Shown one piece after another: positions 33,302 to 44,826 of a stretch of DNA of 64,000 nt (positions are counted from its first letter, which is position 1; every line of letters begins with the position of its first letter). Source of the DNA: Micropterix aruncella (lineage: Eukaryota > Arthropoda > Insecta > Lepidoptera > Micropterigidae); the NCBI GenBank assembly GCA_944548615.1, contig OX155965.1, positions 24,418,946 through 24,482,945 of the forward strand, given 5' to 3'. The notes beneath the pieces are model-generated. The model saw only the letters and a program-made list of their open reading frames with translations, was not told the origin of the DNA and did no database searches. The position numbers were made by a program, and so were the translations under genes.

Positions 33302-34139
33302 GTACATGGATTCAGCTCTATTTTTTTATTTTTTTGTCTGCCGGGTAAAGCCGACTTTAGTCAACGCTATTGTGAAATTATTATTTCTGCCATAATAGTT
33401 TTATATCTACATATATTAATATATTACTAGCAACTGACGAATTTTAATATGCGATTATTAGCTTTAATTGGTAATTCATGCTTTTATTGTATATTCTAAA
33501 TGAATAAATTGAATACTGAATACTGAGACATTAACGAATTATTTATAAAATATAGGTATATGTCGTCCAATTATAGTATACTCTATTGTTCGTAGCATTA
33601 TATATTCCTCCAGCGGTGACAACACGAAGGTAGACCTTACCCTTGTGCCCCGCCGCCCGCAGGTAATGGGCACTCCAAATTTCTCGGTCCCTCGGCCATT
33701 TGCTCAGATCACACGTATTGCATTTATTGCAAACTTACGCACTGAAAACAAAAAGGGATAGACATCCTAATCATTTAAATTCTTCTTGTACCTATGTACC
33801 AAATGTGACATATATTTTCTCTTGGAGGATTTGTGAACCTTTGTTCGATCCTAATTATCGTAACCTTGTCCCAGGTGACAGCTATCGCTGTCAATAAAGA
33901 AATACTGGGAATTGAAAAACTATTTGTGTTGACCTATCCTTTATTGGCTCTCGGCTAGTATAATAAAATTATAGATAAACATCATCAATATCGCTGAAGC
34001 ATTTCATAAAATTCTCGACAAGCATTAAAAATAATCAAATAATCAAAATTCACATATAAAAGTAGTAATAAAATTCAGAGTCTATTAATATAAAACGGCA
34101 TAAGGCCGGAGAGCATGAAACGGGGAAGGGTCGTAATTA
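33302..34139. other. Spacer with retroposon 3' ends
   Basis: 33455-33530 repeats the GAATACT-tailed terminus of 1635-1724. GCTATCGCTGTCAATAAAGA near 33882 is another tail-like word. No gene found. Confidence 0.45.
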
Positions 34140-34525
34140 AGAAACGGTGGTGAACCGTTTCGTGCAGCTTGGGCCACAAGATCCATTTTGTTCTCGGATC
34201 GGCTTAACTCACGATTCAGCTTCTATTCAGAAGCCTCCTCGAGTGGAAGGCTACCCCGGGTAAGACTCCCGTGTATCAGGCTTAAGAGCTGGTGGACCGG
34301 TTTCTCCCGGCGGGATAGCATCCCGGCGCCACTGGAAGGTTTGCGCACCGGTCGGCGAAGCCAATCGGTTGTGCATTCTGACTAATTGCTGAAGGGGTCT
34401 GGAGACTATGGATATACACTGTTTCCTAAGCAGCGGGGGTGGATGTTCACCTGTTGTCATGCCACTCTTGAAATGACCTTGGGCCACTCGATCCCGTGTT
34501 TCACTACGGGAAAAGAACGCAGTCG
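34140..34525 (+). mobile_element. Family A' copy A10
   Basis: 5' subtype block AACCGTTTCGTGCAGCTTGG, then CCCCGGGTAAGACTCCCGTG, GCGCACCGGTCGG, CTAAGCAGCGGGGGTGGATG and CGATCCCGTGTTTCACTACG. The 3' half is missing. Confidence 0.8.
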
Positions 34526-35096
34526 GGCGAGGGACCGAGAAATCTGGTGCTGCCTGTAGTGACAGCCAAGTTTTTCATGCAAATATACCTCAAGTAATTA
34601 TGAGGGGCGGGCGCAGGTATATTCAAAGATCGTTGGGTTTATCAATCGATGCGCTTGCTCGCACATGTACTTTGACTACTACTACATGTCACATATTTTT
34701 AAATTTTATTTGTTTAAATTGAATGGTACTAAATATTATTATAATTTGTGATTTGTAATTTTAAATAATATTTTTAATTTAGTCGGTAAAAAAATGTAAT
34801 TTAATTTATCATTCTTTAAATATGAATTATTTCACATACTTTTAATTATTATTATTTTGCTCTTTCTTTCTTTATTTAATGGTCATTAAATTTTAATTTT
34901 TATTACTACATTTTTTTCTTGAATATTATTTGGTAGGTACCAATAAGGGGATATAATATAAGTGTAAATATTTTTTTTGACTGAATTTGATATTGTCTTA
35001 ATTTTATTTGATTCTTTCTCTGAGTTCTTTAATGTGTAATTGCTCAAACTGTTTTTAATTTAATTTTGATTGTCTTGTATCTACAATCTGTAAAGA
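34526..35096. other. Unassigned AT-rich sequence
   Basis: No gene or repeat end recognised. Confidence 0.4.
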
Positions 35097-35532
35097 TTTT
35101 TAACACGCTTTTATTAGGTCGACCTGTATGTAACTATGTAATGGAATCTAAGGTAACTAATTTAACCATCTTCCAAGGATCGTAGCGTCATGAAAATTGG
35201 CAGCTGTATGTAGTTCTGATGACAATACAATAATATGGTACTGTCGAACTGATCTGATGATGGAGTCGGAAGATATGAACTGGAACTTCATGATGGAACA
35301 TCGTATCATAGCTGTGTTTGGACTTGTTAGAAAAGTCTTGGAATGAACTTTGACCACGATTACGTTTCAAGGTCTGATCATGAAGCCGGAAGATAGGCAC
35401 TGGCATTCCATGATGGAATATCGTATCATAGCCGTGTTTAGACTTGTTAGATAGGTCTTGTAATAAACTTTGACCACGATTAAGTTTCATTTTTTGTTTT
35501 TTACGTGCATTTATAAAAGCGTGTTTTTAGTG
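35097..35532. mobile_element. MITE family G copy G3
   Basis: Complete: left TTTTAACACGCTTTTATTAG, two internal units and a right end that complements to AAAAACACGCTTTTATAAAT. Best preserved of the three copies. Confidence 0.8.
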
Positions 35533-35599
35533 TTTTTTTTAAAACTATTAATTTATTATTTGAAATAAACTGAACTATGAACTATGAACACTTTTTACT

Positions 35600-36350
35600 T
35601 TCTCGGCATGGAAAATATTGTGAAGGCGCATTTTTTTATCGATGACGGATATATAGCGCCTGAACGCTTCATCCGATTGAGCTGAAATTTGGCATGAAGG
35701 CATCATTCAGTCATGACAAGAGTTGAAAAGATTGCCATTGAATTCGATCCACCAGAGCGAACGTTAGTCATACTTAAATCCCAAAACATTGCAGTTAAAG
35801 AATTGACATTCGGTGCACAGTTGCGACATAGGGCCGGAAATACATGATGAAATCTTGTAGGTATACATGTGACGCAAAAAAAAAAATACTGCCGTATTAA
35901 AAAAATACAACAACATGTTGGAAACTAGCCATTTTAATACCCCGGAAATACTACAAAATATTGAAATATTAACTATGATAGCAAAAGTAGACTTTTGCTG
36001 TCATAGTTACTTGACACAATCACTATCGGGGAGGGGGTGGGGGGGGGGGGTGGAAGAAGTGGGGAGTTAGGGGTTGAGAGGTTTGGCGCGGCGGGGGGGG
36101 GGGGGGGGGTCGGGGTGTCTGTCTGTCTGTCTGTGTGTATTCCTCCACGAAAGCGCTCAAACGCTTGGTCCGATTGAGCTGAAATTTGCCATGCAGGCAT
36201 CATTTGGTCATGGCAAGAGTTGATAAGATTGTGGTTGAAATAGTCATAGTAAGTCATACTTAAATAGGTCCATGGTCAAACATACTAGGTCGCTAGTCAT
36301 ACTTCAATTTCGAAATATTGGACTTGAAATTCAGTACACAGATGGCTTGT
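35600..36350 (+). repeat. Family C repeats, two copies with G-rich link
   Basis: Copies at about 35600-35860 and 36115-36350 share CCGATTGAGCTGAAATTTG and AGGCATCATT. The second is preceded by long G runs (36025-36050, 36090-36107) and TGTC repeats. Confidence 0.65.
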
Positions 36351-36579
36351 TAGGCCGAAATTACGTTGTGAAATTGGTTGGAATATCTCGTATGCGTGCC
36401 ACACATATCTTTTTTAATAGCGCCGATTTTAAGAAAATACTACATATTTTTTGGAAAAATACCTTTTTAATACCACGGAAATACTACAAAAACATGTGAC
36501 GCTCGAATAATAGGTACATTTGAATGGTAGGTATTTTTTCGTAGGTATTTCGCAATTCCTTTTTCGTTTCGGATGACAA

Positions 36580-36985
36580 AATATTCTTCTTCTTCATATA
36601 TACTTCATCTTCCGTGGGTTCATCTACCGCCTCATCTAAAATGATTTAACTTTGAAAAAGATAGACCAAGTATCGGACAAAAATTATCTTCTTCTTTCGT
36701 AGGTTCCTATCCCGCCTTACCTAAAATACTTTAACTTTGAAGAAGATAGACCGAGTACTCGGGATGTATAAAGTTCCGTATTCAACTATTCTTCTCTTCC
36801 GATATTCGTCTTTTTCCGTGAGTTCCTCTCCCTCCTTATCTAAAGTTTTTTAAAAGATACCTAAGTAGTCGTGATGTATATAGTTTTGGAGCGAAAGGTT
36901 TTACTTCTTCCGATATTCTTCGTCTTTAGTGGGTTCCTATCCCGCCTTATCTAGAGTGACTGAAATACTTTAAAATTCAAGAGAT
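36580..36985. repeat. Degenerate tandem array, about 105-bp unit
   Basis: Four units, each with TTCTTC...TTCCGTGGGTTC (or GTAGGTTCCTATC), CCGCCTTA-CTAAA, ACTTTGAA-AAGATA and a GATGTATA-AGTT close. Divergence between units is high. I know no family for it. Confidence 0.65.
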
Positions 36986-37418
36986 ACAAGTATATCCAAG
37001 GTAGTACATCTTTGCGCACACTGACTTGGTAACGCTCCAGCTCCCGATCAAGATTTATATCGTTGACAGGGGTGAGTTATCTTCATTTCGTTCATTCAAT
37101 TTGTAATTCGCCTTTCAGTTAATAATTTATTCAAGGTATTCCACCGCCGCTGGGCGTTTTATGAATTGTCGGTGGGAATTTTTATTGAGGGCGGCGAAAA
37201 GAGGCGGGAAAATCCAATTTTGATGATTACCAACAAAGTGCTTCTGAAACACAAACCCGAGGTATTATTGTACGAAATATTGTCGGTTTTTATTGCTCGG
37301 ATGAGATGCAAAACACTCATATTAATACTGGTAACAGGTTCGTAACGGATCAAATTTCAAGATTCTCGAATGCTGAATTACTTGCATTGTTTAAGGGGAT
37401 CTCTAGACGATCAAGCAT
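36986..37418. other. Unassigned sequence
   Basis: A minus-strand frame of 64 residues has no motif. Confidence 0.4.
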
Positions 37419-37683
37419 GCTTGTCAAGCATCGCGTCGCGGGCTGGGAGGGGATAGTAAATCGCAAGAATTATGCACATATTTTTTTCAAATATTTTCTA
37501 AAAATGCCTTATTTTGTAGTTTATACCAGAGAGTCACGTTAATTAGACGTAATTGATTAATAAATGACTCCCTGGTATAAAACTACAAAATTAGACATTT
37601 TAGTATATAATTAGAAAAAAATATTTGCATATTTCCTGCGGTTTACGATCCCTGCCCAACCCGTAACGCAAAGCTTGACAAGC
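37419..37683. mobile_element. 265-bp foldback MITE
   Basis: Begins GCTTGTCAAGC and ends GCTTGACAAGC. Arms of about 115 nt pair over most of their length, e.g. TATACCAG-GAGTCA against TGACTC-CTGGTATA, with a short centre. The right edge touches a D-type terminal repeat. Confidence 0.8.
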
Positions 37684-37707
37684 TCACGAAGAAACGCAAT
37701 CGAACCC
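37682..37707. repeat. MITE D terminal repeat remnant
   Basis: GCTCACGAAGAAACGCAATCGAACCC equals the right end of D3 with few changes, the key word being AAGAAACGCAATCG. No other D sequence is seen on the left of the foldback. Confidence 0.6.
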
Positions 37708-38335
37708 ACTGTATACTATTCTATACTAAGTGTGTTATGTCTGTCTCCCATATAATAAGTTTTTCATGTCTTATTCAAAGTTTTATCATCAAATTTCTTA
37801 AGTACAATCTCAGTCCCCGGTTCACATGCTGAAATCCTCCTCGATAGGTGTATTGACCTCCCCAGCCGACTGTTTGTGACGTTCAATTTTTTTCATCCCT
37901 ATCGAGCACTTCTCAATATTTGAATATAAATCTATTTTATTGTCGGCACAATGCCCGCCGACAAATACCCACTTTTTCACTCCACCATTTCGCGAGAGCG
38001 CGGCATAAAACTCTCTCCTTCTCGGAGTGCGGTAACTGAAATACCGCGAGAATAAAAGAGTGATATTTGTCACTTAGGACGGAGCAAACAAAAATACGGC
38101 CTTTCGGCGCGAGGTTGCGGCAGTGGGTAAACATGAATGTAGTACTTGTTTCCACGAGTAGTTTTACATTTGCCACACCGATAAAATATACTTCAGGAAA
38201 TATAATTTTGAAAGCTTTATTGTAAGCAGTTTAATAAATCGTTTTTGTTTTGATGTAATTTAATACTCGCATAATTACTTTCCCGGCCCACCAACTAACG
38301 AGTGGAAAAAGTGTCCTGTTAAGTGTCCCATTTAT
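37708..38335. other. Unassigned sequence
   Basis: Two overlapping minus-strand frames (37822-38073, 37937-38176) of about 80 residues show no motif I know. GC content is somewhat raised at 37830-38150. Confidence 0.4.
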
Positions 38336-38725
38336 ATTTATTTATTTATTTATTAGTTTCAAATAGTATTCAAGGGCATTACAGATGAATCCAATTCGCC
38401 CTTGAATATTAAAGCTAGAGTGCAAATCTAAAAATAAATGACTACATAACTAAATTAATGCTAACAATGAACAAGAAAAAACATAAAAATATAAAACTAA
38501 ATAAAAGACAGATTATGATAAACATGAGATAGCAGGGAGTTGCCTTTTTAGCTGCCAAAGGGATATACAAAATATATCTATTTCTGTGGGTAAGGAATTA
38601 AGAAGAGCTATAACCCTTCCCACTGGCCTGTCTACAAAAATATTTGTACGGTGGTACGGCACATTAAACAATAGATGCGATCTCCTCGCTGTGTAATTTA
38701 CCGGTATGTATGCATTGTATGCAAT
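38336..38725 (-). pseudogene. LINE C-terminal fragment, interrupted by MITE D3
   Basis: From 38725 down to a stop at 38513 the minus strand is open: AYNAYIPVNYTARRSHLLFN, VPYHRTNIFVDRPVGRVIAL, LNSLPTEIDIF, LPAISCLS. This is a LINE C-terminus of the RT-thumb-distal type. The 3' untranslated part ends in an AAAT tail at 38336-38365 (minus strand). The open frame stops abruptly where D3 begins, so D3 probably inserted into the LINE or marks its break. Confidence 0.8.
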
Positions 38726-39032
38726 GGGCTCGATTGCGTTTCTCTTGAACTAAAATCGGAAATTAGTTCATGTAAACGAGACAGAGCAGTACGTCAGAGC
38801 GGTGTATGAAATGAACGGTTGTCACTTTTCCGCATTTATACTACCCACCGAAGATAAAACAGCTAAATCTCACACCACACGAAATGTGTTCAAACTGATT
38901 CGGGCGTCTATACGTTCGATAGGTAGTTTTTATCGACGATCGTTCGTTTCATATTCCGCTCTAACGTATTGCTCTATCTCGTTCGCTTGAACTAATTTTA
39001 GTTTTAGTTCACAAAGAAACGCAATCGGGCCC
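38726..39032. mobile_element. MITE family D copy D3, intact
   Basis: 307 bp with ends GGGCTCGATTGCGTTTCT and (complement) GGGCCCGATTGCGTTTCT, followed inward by TGAACTAAAA on both sides. No coding. The target duplication is unclear; AAT/ATT flank both ends. Confidence 0.82.
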
Positions 39033-39690
39033 ATTTTATATACGAACTGTACAATAGAACTAAATGACTGAACATTTTGACACCGCATTGTCGCCTCATA
39101 GAAGATTTTACGATGAGAGAAACGAGTAAATATCTGTGAATGTCGTGTTTTAATCATCGTTTTCAAAATCACGTCCTTTATCTAATCGCTTATTTATACG
39201 AAATGTATACCTAACGAAACCATTACATAAAAGGTTGAGAAATTGTATAAATGTAAAATTCTTCTAAAAGTTTTTGTATCTCCAATATTTTTCGTCCGTA
39301 GAGTAACATGTTAATTTCTATTTACTCTTGAATTTCGCCATAAATGAAACCTTAACTGCCGCATTAGAACCATCCCGCCATTATAACAGCGATAAAGTCA
39401 TATCTGAGTTCCATTCAGGGGGATTATGTGTTGATATTTACGCTTTGTAATTTTAATTTCATTTTCAACCTTTTTTAGATTTATTAAGCTTATTTTTATG
39501 ACCGTGTTCGGTTGAAAATCGGAATTTATGAATTTGTTTAAGTATTTCCATAAAAAACATCGTTATTGATTTAGCATTTTACCTGCTATAGATTCAATTT
39601 AATTTCAAGTTTCTTGTAGTTTGTGTTTAATTCATGGGAAGCCGACAGAAGATAAGTAATATTACTATTGTATTATTATATTATAGATAA
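39033..39690. other. Unassigned AT-rich sequence
   Basis: No gene recognised. Confidence 0.4.
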
Positions 39691-40322
39691 GTAAGATAAC
39701 TAATTGTACTAGATTTTTAGGTGTTCATGTCGACGAACTTTTAAAATGGAACTTTCACTGTGAAAACCTCGAAAGTAGGTTAAGTCGGGCATGTTATGCT
39801 TTAAGTATTGTAAGAAGGTCGTTGGATGAATTGCAAACAAGAAATGTTTATTTCAGCTATATTGAAGCTATCCTAAGTTATGCCATTACGATCTGGGGAA
39901 ATTGTTATGCTTGTCATAGGGAACCCATATTTATACTCCAAAAGAGAGCAGTGCGAATAATTGCAAAGGTGAAAAGGGAAGAGTCGTGTCGACCCATTTT
40001 TAAAAGGCTAAGAATCCTCACCTTAACCTCACTCTATCTCTTTAAGTTCTAACTGAGTTTTTTAAAAATAAAGAAACACATTATAAAAAGTTTTCAGATA
40101 CACATACTAAAAATACGAGAAATAAATTAAACATTTTTATACCATGTATTAAACTAAACACAGCAAGGCAAGACACAAAATACTCAGGGCCATATTACTT
40201 TAACAGGCTACCAGAAAGTTTAAAAACTATTCAAGTGGAAAGCTTATTCAAAAAGTTACTTAAAGAATTCTTATTAGACAAAGCTTTTTACTCGATCGAT
40301 GAGTTTGTTAATTTTAAATAAT
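39691..40322 (+). pseudogene. LINE C-terminal fragment, same lineage as 29312
   Basis: Reads FLGVHVDELLKWNFHCENLE, CYALSIVRRSLDELQTRNVY, AILSYAITIWGNCYACHREP and CRPIFKRLRILTLTSLYLFK, then a stop and frameshift near 40050. The remaining C-terminus (NTRNKLNIFIPCIKLNTARQ-like, ending SIDEFVNFK) is legible in another frame. It includes more of the thumb than 29312. Inactive. Confidence 0.85.
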
Positions 40323-40740
40323 TTTTCAAATTTTTTGGTCATTTTTTTGACAATTTTAAATAGTATTTTTTTAATTATTCTGACTTTTTCTGATTTTAAT
40401 TTCTTGATTATTTTTATCAATTATTTTAATTTGTGGTTTTAGTAAATAAATCTTAAAAATGATTTGGATGCCCTAAAAGCAATAAAGAAGTAACTGTATG
40501 TACGTGGTGATAAATTTAAATATTGTAAAAACGAACTAATATACTGTATTAATTACTGAACTAATATACTAAAAGCAATAAAGAAGTAACTGTATGTACG
40601 TGGTGCTAAATTTAAATATTGTAAAAACGAACTAATATACTGTAATTTAAATGTACCTAAATATTAAGTTTCTACAATCTGTTAAGATTTTTTAGAAATA
40701 AATTGAAATTGAAATTGAAAAAATTGAAAAAAATAAATCC
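40323..40740 (+). repeat. LINE 3' untranslated part with duplication and tail
   Basis: A unit with GCAATAAAGAAGTAACTGTA and AAAAACGAACTAATATACTG occurs at about 40476-40550 and 40569-40643. The end is a run of AAATTG at 40697-40735. Confidence 0.7.
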
Positions 40741-41032
40741 GATATCATATTATTATGATATTAAGGACATCCAAAAATATCCTCCCGTTTTTGTACTGTA
40801 CGTAAACTTGATAATAGTAATGCTATCTAACACTATCATTATACTACGTGGAATGGTTTTTATTTATTTCGTTGTAGTGTTTACTTTATTTCTTTATTTA
40901 TATTCAGGTATATATTTAATGTTTTATGTAAATAATTCTGATATATTTTCGTGAATATTAGAATTAATTATTTATGTTTATTAGATTGCTTAACTATTAT
41001 TACATTTTAGCAAACATTTCGCCGGCGAAATG
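40741..41032. other. Unassigned AT-rich sequence
   Basis: An 83-residue hydrophobic plus frame (40703-40954) looks like chance in AT-rich DNA. Confidence 0.4.
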
Positions 41033-41420
41033 GAGGGGGCGCTGATAGCATAGCAATTTGTTTGGCATATCACATAAAATTAGGGAATGTGAGGATAGAT
41101 CCTAGAGAAAAAGTCACGATTCTTTTAAATTAGAAATTAATAAAATTTACAATATTAGTCAAGATTGGTTAAAACAGTCAACAGAATAATGTACACAATA
41201 ATTATCACCGTTACCATACATATATTACTGTTAGGTAGTATACATATATACTATACATACTATACAACAGTTAATATACAGAGTAATAATTTTCATTGCA
41301 ACTTAACCAATTGTATAGGAATGACAAAGTAGATTAAACTAATATTAAATTAGTTACTCAAATAACAAAGAATAATATGGATAAACGTCATCGTTAGTTA
41401 TTTTAATTACCAAATATAAC
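41033..41420. repeat. Family I repeat, copy 1
   Basis: AAAAGTCACGATTCTT...AATTAGAAA at its start and ATTTTCATTGCAACTTA, TATAGGAATGACAAAGTAGA near its end match 43860-44332 in order. Class unknown. Confidence 0.55.
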
Positions 41421-41495
41421 TATATTATATAAAACAATATTAAAAAACAATTTGCATTGGTAGGTATGGTCGAATTTTATTTATAAGGTATTAGA

Positions 41496-42205
41496 ATGCT
41501 CAATGCCGAACTATGTTTCGGCAGCTAGAATTTCGCTACAGAACATGAACATGGGTAAGACAAAAATCATGTCGAATGCCCATGTCGCACCCATATCGGT
41601 ACATGTTGTGGACGATACTGTTGAAGCTGTCGACGAGTTTGTTTATTTGTGTCAGACGATCCAACTAGGCAGATTCAACTTCGACAAGGAGGTCTGCCGG
41701 CGAATCCAACTCGGCTGTGCTGCGTTCAGGAAATTACACCACATCTTCTCGTCACGAATACCGCAGAGCCTCAAGACAAATGTATATAATCAGTGCGTGT
41801 TGCCAGTGATAGCATATGGCACTGAGACGTGGTCGCTAACTATTGGCTTTATATACAAGCTCAAAATTGCGCAACGAGCTATGGAGAGATCAATGCTTGG
41901 AGTTTCACTGCCAGATAGTATTCGAAATGAGGAAAACTGCAGAAGTCACTGATATAGCTCTAAAATTGCCAACTTGAAATGGCAATGGGCAGGCCATATA
42001 GCTCGCAGAACCTACAACCGTTGGGGAAATAATGTTCTCGAATGGCGACCACGATACGGCAGACGAAGTGTGGAACGGCCCCCCCACGAGATTGACCGAC
42101 GACATAGCCAAGGTCGCAGGAAGTAGGTGGATGGAGGCGGTTCAAGAACGCTCGTCATGGCATTCTTTGGGGGAGGCCTATGTCCAACAGTGGACGTCTA
42201 CCGGC
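41496..42205 (+). pseudogene. RTE-type LINE C-terminal fragment
   Basis: The first 150 residues are open: NMNMGKTKIMSN, EFVYLCQTIQLGRFNFDKEV, RIQLGCAAFRKLHHIFSSRI, YNQCVLPVIAYGTETWSLTI, and AQRAMERSMLGVSL. GKTK-M-N, Y-Y-----Y---WT and QRAMER-MLG-S are standard for the RTE clade. After a frameshift near 41945 the tail continues legibly (KWQWAGHIAR-like to DDIAKVAG, RWMEAVQ). It ends in GATGAT repeats, the usual RTE tail. 5'-truncated; endonuclease absent. Confidence 0.9.
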
Positions 42206-42945
42206 TGATGATGATGATGAAACGGCACAGATAGTTACAAATATTGATTAAGATTCTCTTAAGTTCAGTATGGGATAATGAACTTGATAATGAACTAAAT
42301 AGCGTTCAAAATACCCCTGTACTGTATATTACCTCAAAATAAAATAATAAAGAAAACAAAACGAATTATTAATCATATGTCTTATTTTAAAAATATTATT
42401 TCTATAAATATATCAATTTTAATTTGTATGCAGGTATTCATACATAATAATGACACACTTGCAAGGTTATAGACTAATAGTGATTCTTCTATTTTATTTT
42501 ATTTATTTATTTATTTATTGTTTTTTTATTTATTTATCCTATTTTTTATAGTAACATAAAAAAAGATTGCGTTCATTTTTTTAACACAGTTTTAAAACAA
42601 TATATATGATGAAAATCGCGAAAGGGCAATAACTTGTCAGGATTACATCACCCCACTAGGTATACGCCTGTGTTGGGGTGATGGATACAAATTTCTGTGG
42701 TATTATTTGCTGAGCCTGTACGCCTTGCCTGCTGTCCGTCCGTCTCATAAAAAAACAATACGTAATTTAATTTAGCATAATATAATATAACATATTACAA
42801 TATAATATAATATCATATGTTATAACATATAAAATAATGTATCATATTTATATGTAATATAGTATAACATAATAAAATATAACATATTATAATCTGTATA
42901 TCTGTATATCCATAATTTACATCTATATATCCTATTTTTTTGTGG
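42206..42945. other. Low-complexity AT sequence with small hairpin
   Basis: CATCACCCCA and TGGGGTGATG form a 10-bp stem near 42647-42685. 42776-42900 is a degenerate TATAA/ATATAA array. Tracts of ATTT near 42490-42530 suggest a minus-strand retroposon tail. Confidence 0.5.
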
Positions 42946-43262
42946 TTAAAAATAAAATATTTTAATATATAATACTTCGCATTCATCTCTAGTATAATTT
43001 GAGAGCCAATGAGACACCCGTCTCTTAAACTGGTTGTCGGTTATGTTTAAAATCTGTCCTGTGTACGAGTTAAATGAATTAAAGAGTTTAGGTCCGAGAT
43101 ATGCGTAGTGACGTTGTCCGTATACAGTCCAAATTTTTGGTTGAATATGTTTGTCTTTGTGTCTAGTGTTGTGTTTGTGCTCTAGTTTGTATTTATGCCT
43201 ATTATTTCTGTGATGAAATAGGTGGCACCAATAATTAAATGCTGTTTTTGTTATTGGTTAGA
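42946..43262 (-). pseudogene. LINE C-terminal ORF fragment
   Basis: About 100 codons open to a stop at 42946: TKTAFNYWCHLFHHRNN, KLEHKHNTRHKDKHIQP, WTVYGQRHYAYLGPKLFNSF, NITDNQFKRRVSHWLSNY. The NTR----K, Y-GP-LFN and final basic-helix pattern is the C-terminus of a Jockey/CR1-like LINE. No stop or shift inside, so younger than its neighbours. It begins without a start codon because the element is 5'-truncated. Confidence 0.82.
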
Positions 43263-43859
43263 ATATTTATTTTTTATAATCAAACAGTAATTTATAAGAA
43301 AACATTAAACAGCGTAATAAATTGCTATTAGTTTCGCCGGACAATTCTGACATAATCATCTGCATATCGCCGGCATAGAAGAGCTGCCAATACGTACTAT
43401 GGCATTGAGCAATTAATTACCCTTATATTATCAATGCATTAGCTAAACATGGATATACTTTTTTTATTGAACTTGTTTATTTTATCTGGCCTAAGCCTGC
43501 ATCAGACTCTGCCAATTCCTTCTACATAAACCGATAGAAGGCCCCTAATAGTCTAAATCGAAAGTGTATTTATTACTTCAGCATATTGAGTGCAGCCGCC
43601 CGTCTTTACATACTAAAAGCTAGAAGTATGACAGCAATAAGTGAAACTTACTGGAGTAAGCGGCGCGGCGCGGCGCTCCCACGGCTATTGGGGTCGATCT
43701 GGGAGTTGGTACAAATGCTCCCGGATGTCAGTGAAATATCGCCGACGTTGAATATTGCATAGCGGCCACGGCTTATCGCCTCCGCTGCAGCTGACGTTCA
43801 ATATATAACATCTTTCGCTGAGGATTCTAACCTAACCGATATTCTAACGCTTATTTTCC
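43263..43859. other. Unassigned sequence
   Basis: AATAAATTGCTATTAGTTTCGCC near 43316 echoes a word at 12265. GGCGCGGCGCGGCG occurs near 43660. No gene recognised. Confidence 0.4.
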
Positions 43860-44332
43860 GCCTTGGGCACCGTGAGGAGAGACCTAAAAGTAAAAGTCAC
43901 GATTCTTCGAAATTAGAAAAGAAAAGTTCATATTATTAGTCACGGTTATAATAGTTATTAGAATATCGAGAATATTCATTTCTTAAAATTGCATAAAAAT
44001 ATGCACATCTAGAGACGGGCCAATTTATCGCCTAGTTAGATGTGCTATTGGCAGTAAAGGTCATGTAATATGTGTTAAACCTCCCTATATTAATTATTAA
44101 ATAATTTATATAATTATTATAAGATTACATGACCTATGAATGAACTGTATACCTAATCCTATGTACCTAAATAAATAAAAAAATAAATAATTAATTTTCA
44201 TTACAACTGTACAAATTATATAGGATTGACAAATTATACAGATTAAGTTATTCTTAAATTATTTACTCGATTTACCAATGAAAAAGATACTTTAAATTTA
44301 TTCTTATTATTCCAATTACCAACTAGAGCTGT
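43860..44332. repeat. Family I repeat, copy 2
   Basis: AAAAGTCACGATTCTTCGAA, ATTTTCATTACAACT and TATAGGATTGACAAATTATA match 41033-41420 in order, with extra sequence in the middle. It abuts family A copy A11. Confidence 0.55.
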
Positions 44333-44636
44333 CGACTACAACGGGCGAACCCGTCACCTCAGGAAGTTTTAACGATATTGATAGTTCTGTCTCCCGTGAG
44401 GTGAGCGCAGAAGACTTATGACGAAACAGTCCACCGTCTAGTTACGCTACACGCCCGTAAGAGACCAACGCCTCAGCGCGAGACAACCAGGTAAATCAAC
44501 CAGCGGGCCGACACTCACGCCCTTACTACCAGTTGCAATCAGATCACTCCGGTCTCCCGACTGGTTACATGTTCGATGTGGCTTGCGCAGGCCTCTCCCT
44601 TACGTAGCGGTGAAACGGTGTCTACCGAATCTATTC
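44333..44636 (-). mobile_element. Family A copy A11 (3' part)
   Basis: CTAG end at 44333-44336, hairpin CGGGCGAACCCG, and all blocks up to AGCGGTGAAACGGTGTCTAC. The 5' half is absent. In its own orientation CTAG is followed by T. Confidence 0.85.
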
Positions 44637-44826
44637 AAATTAACAATCAAGTCTATAGGTACGGTGGTATATACGATGTTTTGTCAACTTTTTTCAAAAT
44701 GTCGCTATGCCCATGCATGTTGAGCTTTAGCAGGTGATGAGCCGGGATGAATCTCTTGAAAATGTTTAATTTTAATCGTCTTTAATTAATCAGGCAAGTT
44801 ATAAAAAGTTTAGGTTCGTTGTACAA

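Noticed and set aside
36115..36140. CRISPR-like short direct repeats (TGTC, GTGT runs)
   Set aside because: Simple sequence without spacers; the context is eukaryotic.
37822..38176. Two minus-strand frames that might be a short host exon pair
   Set aside because: No recognisable domain, and no splice-linked continuation that I could support.
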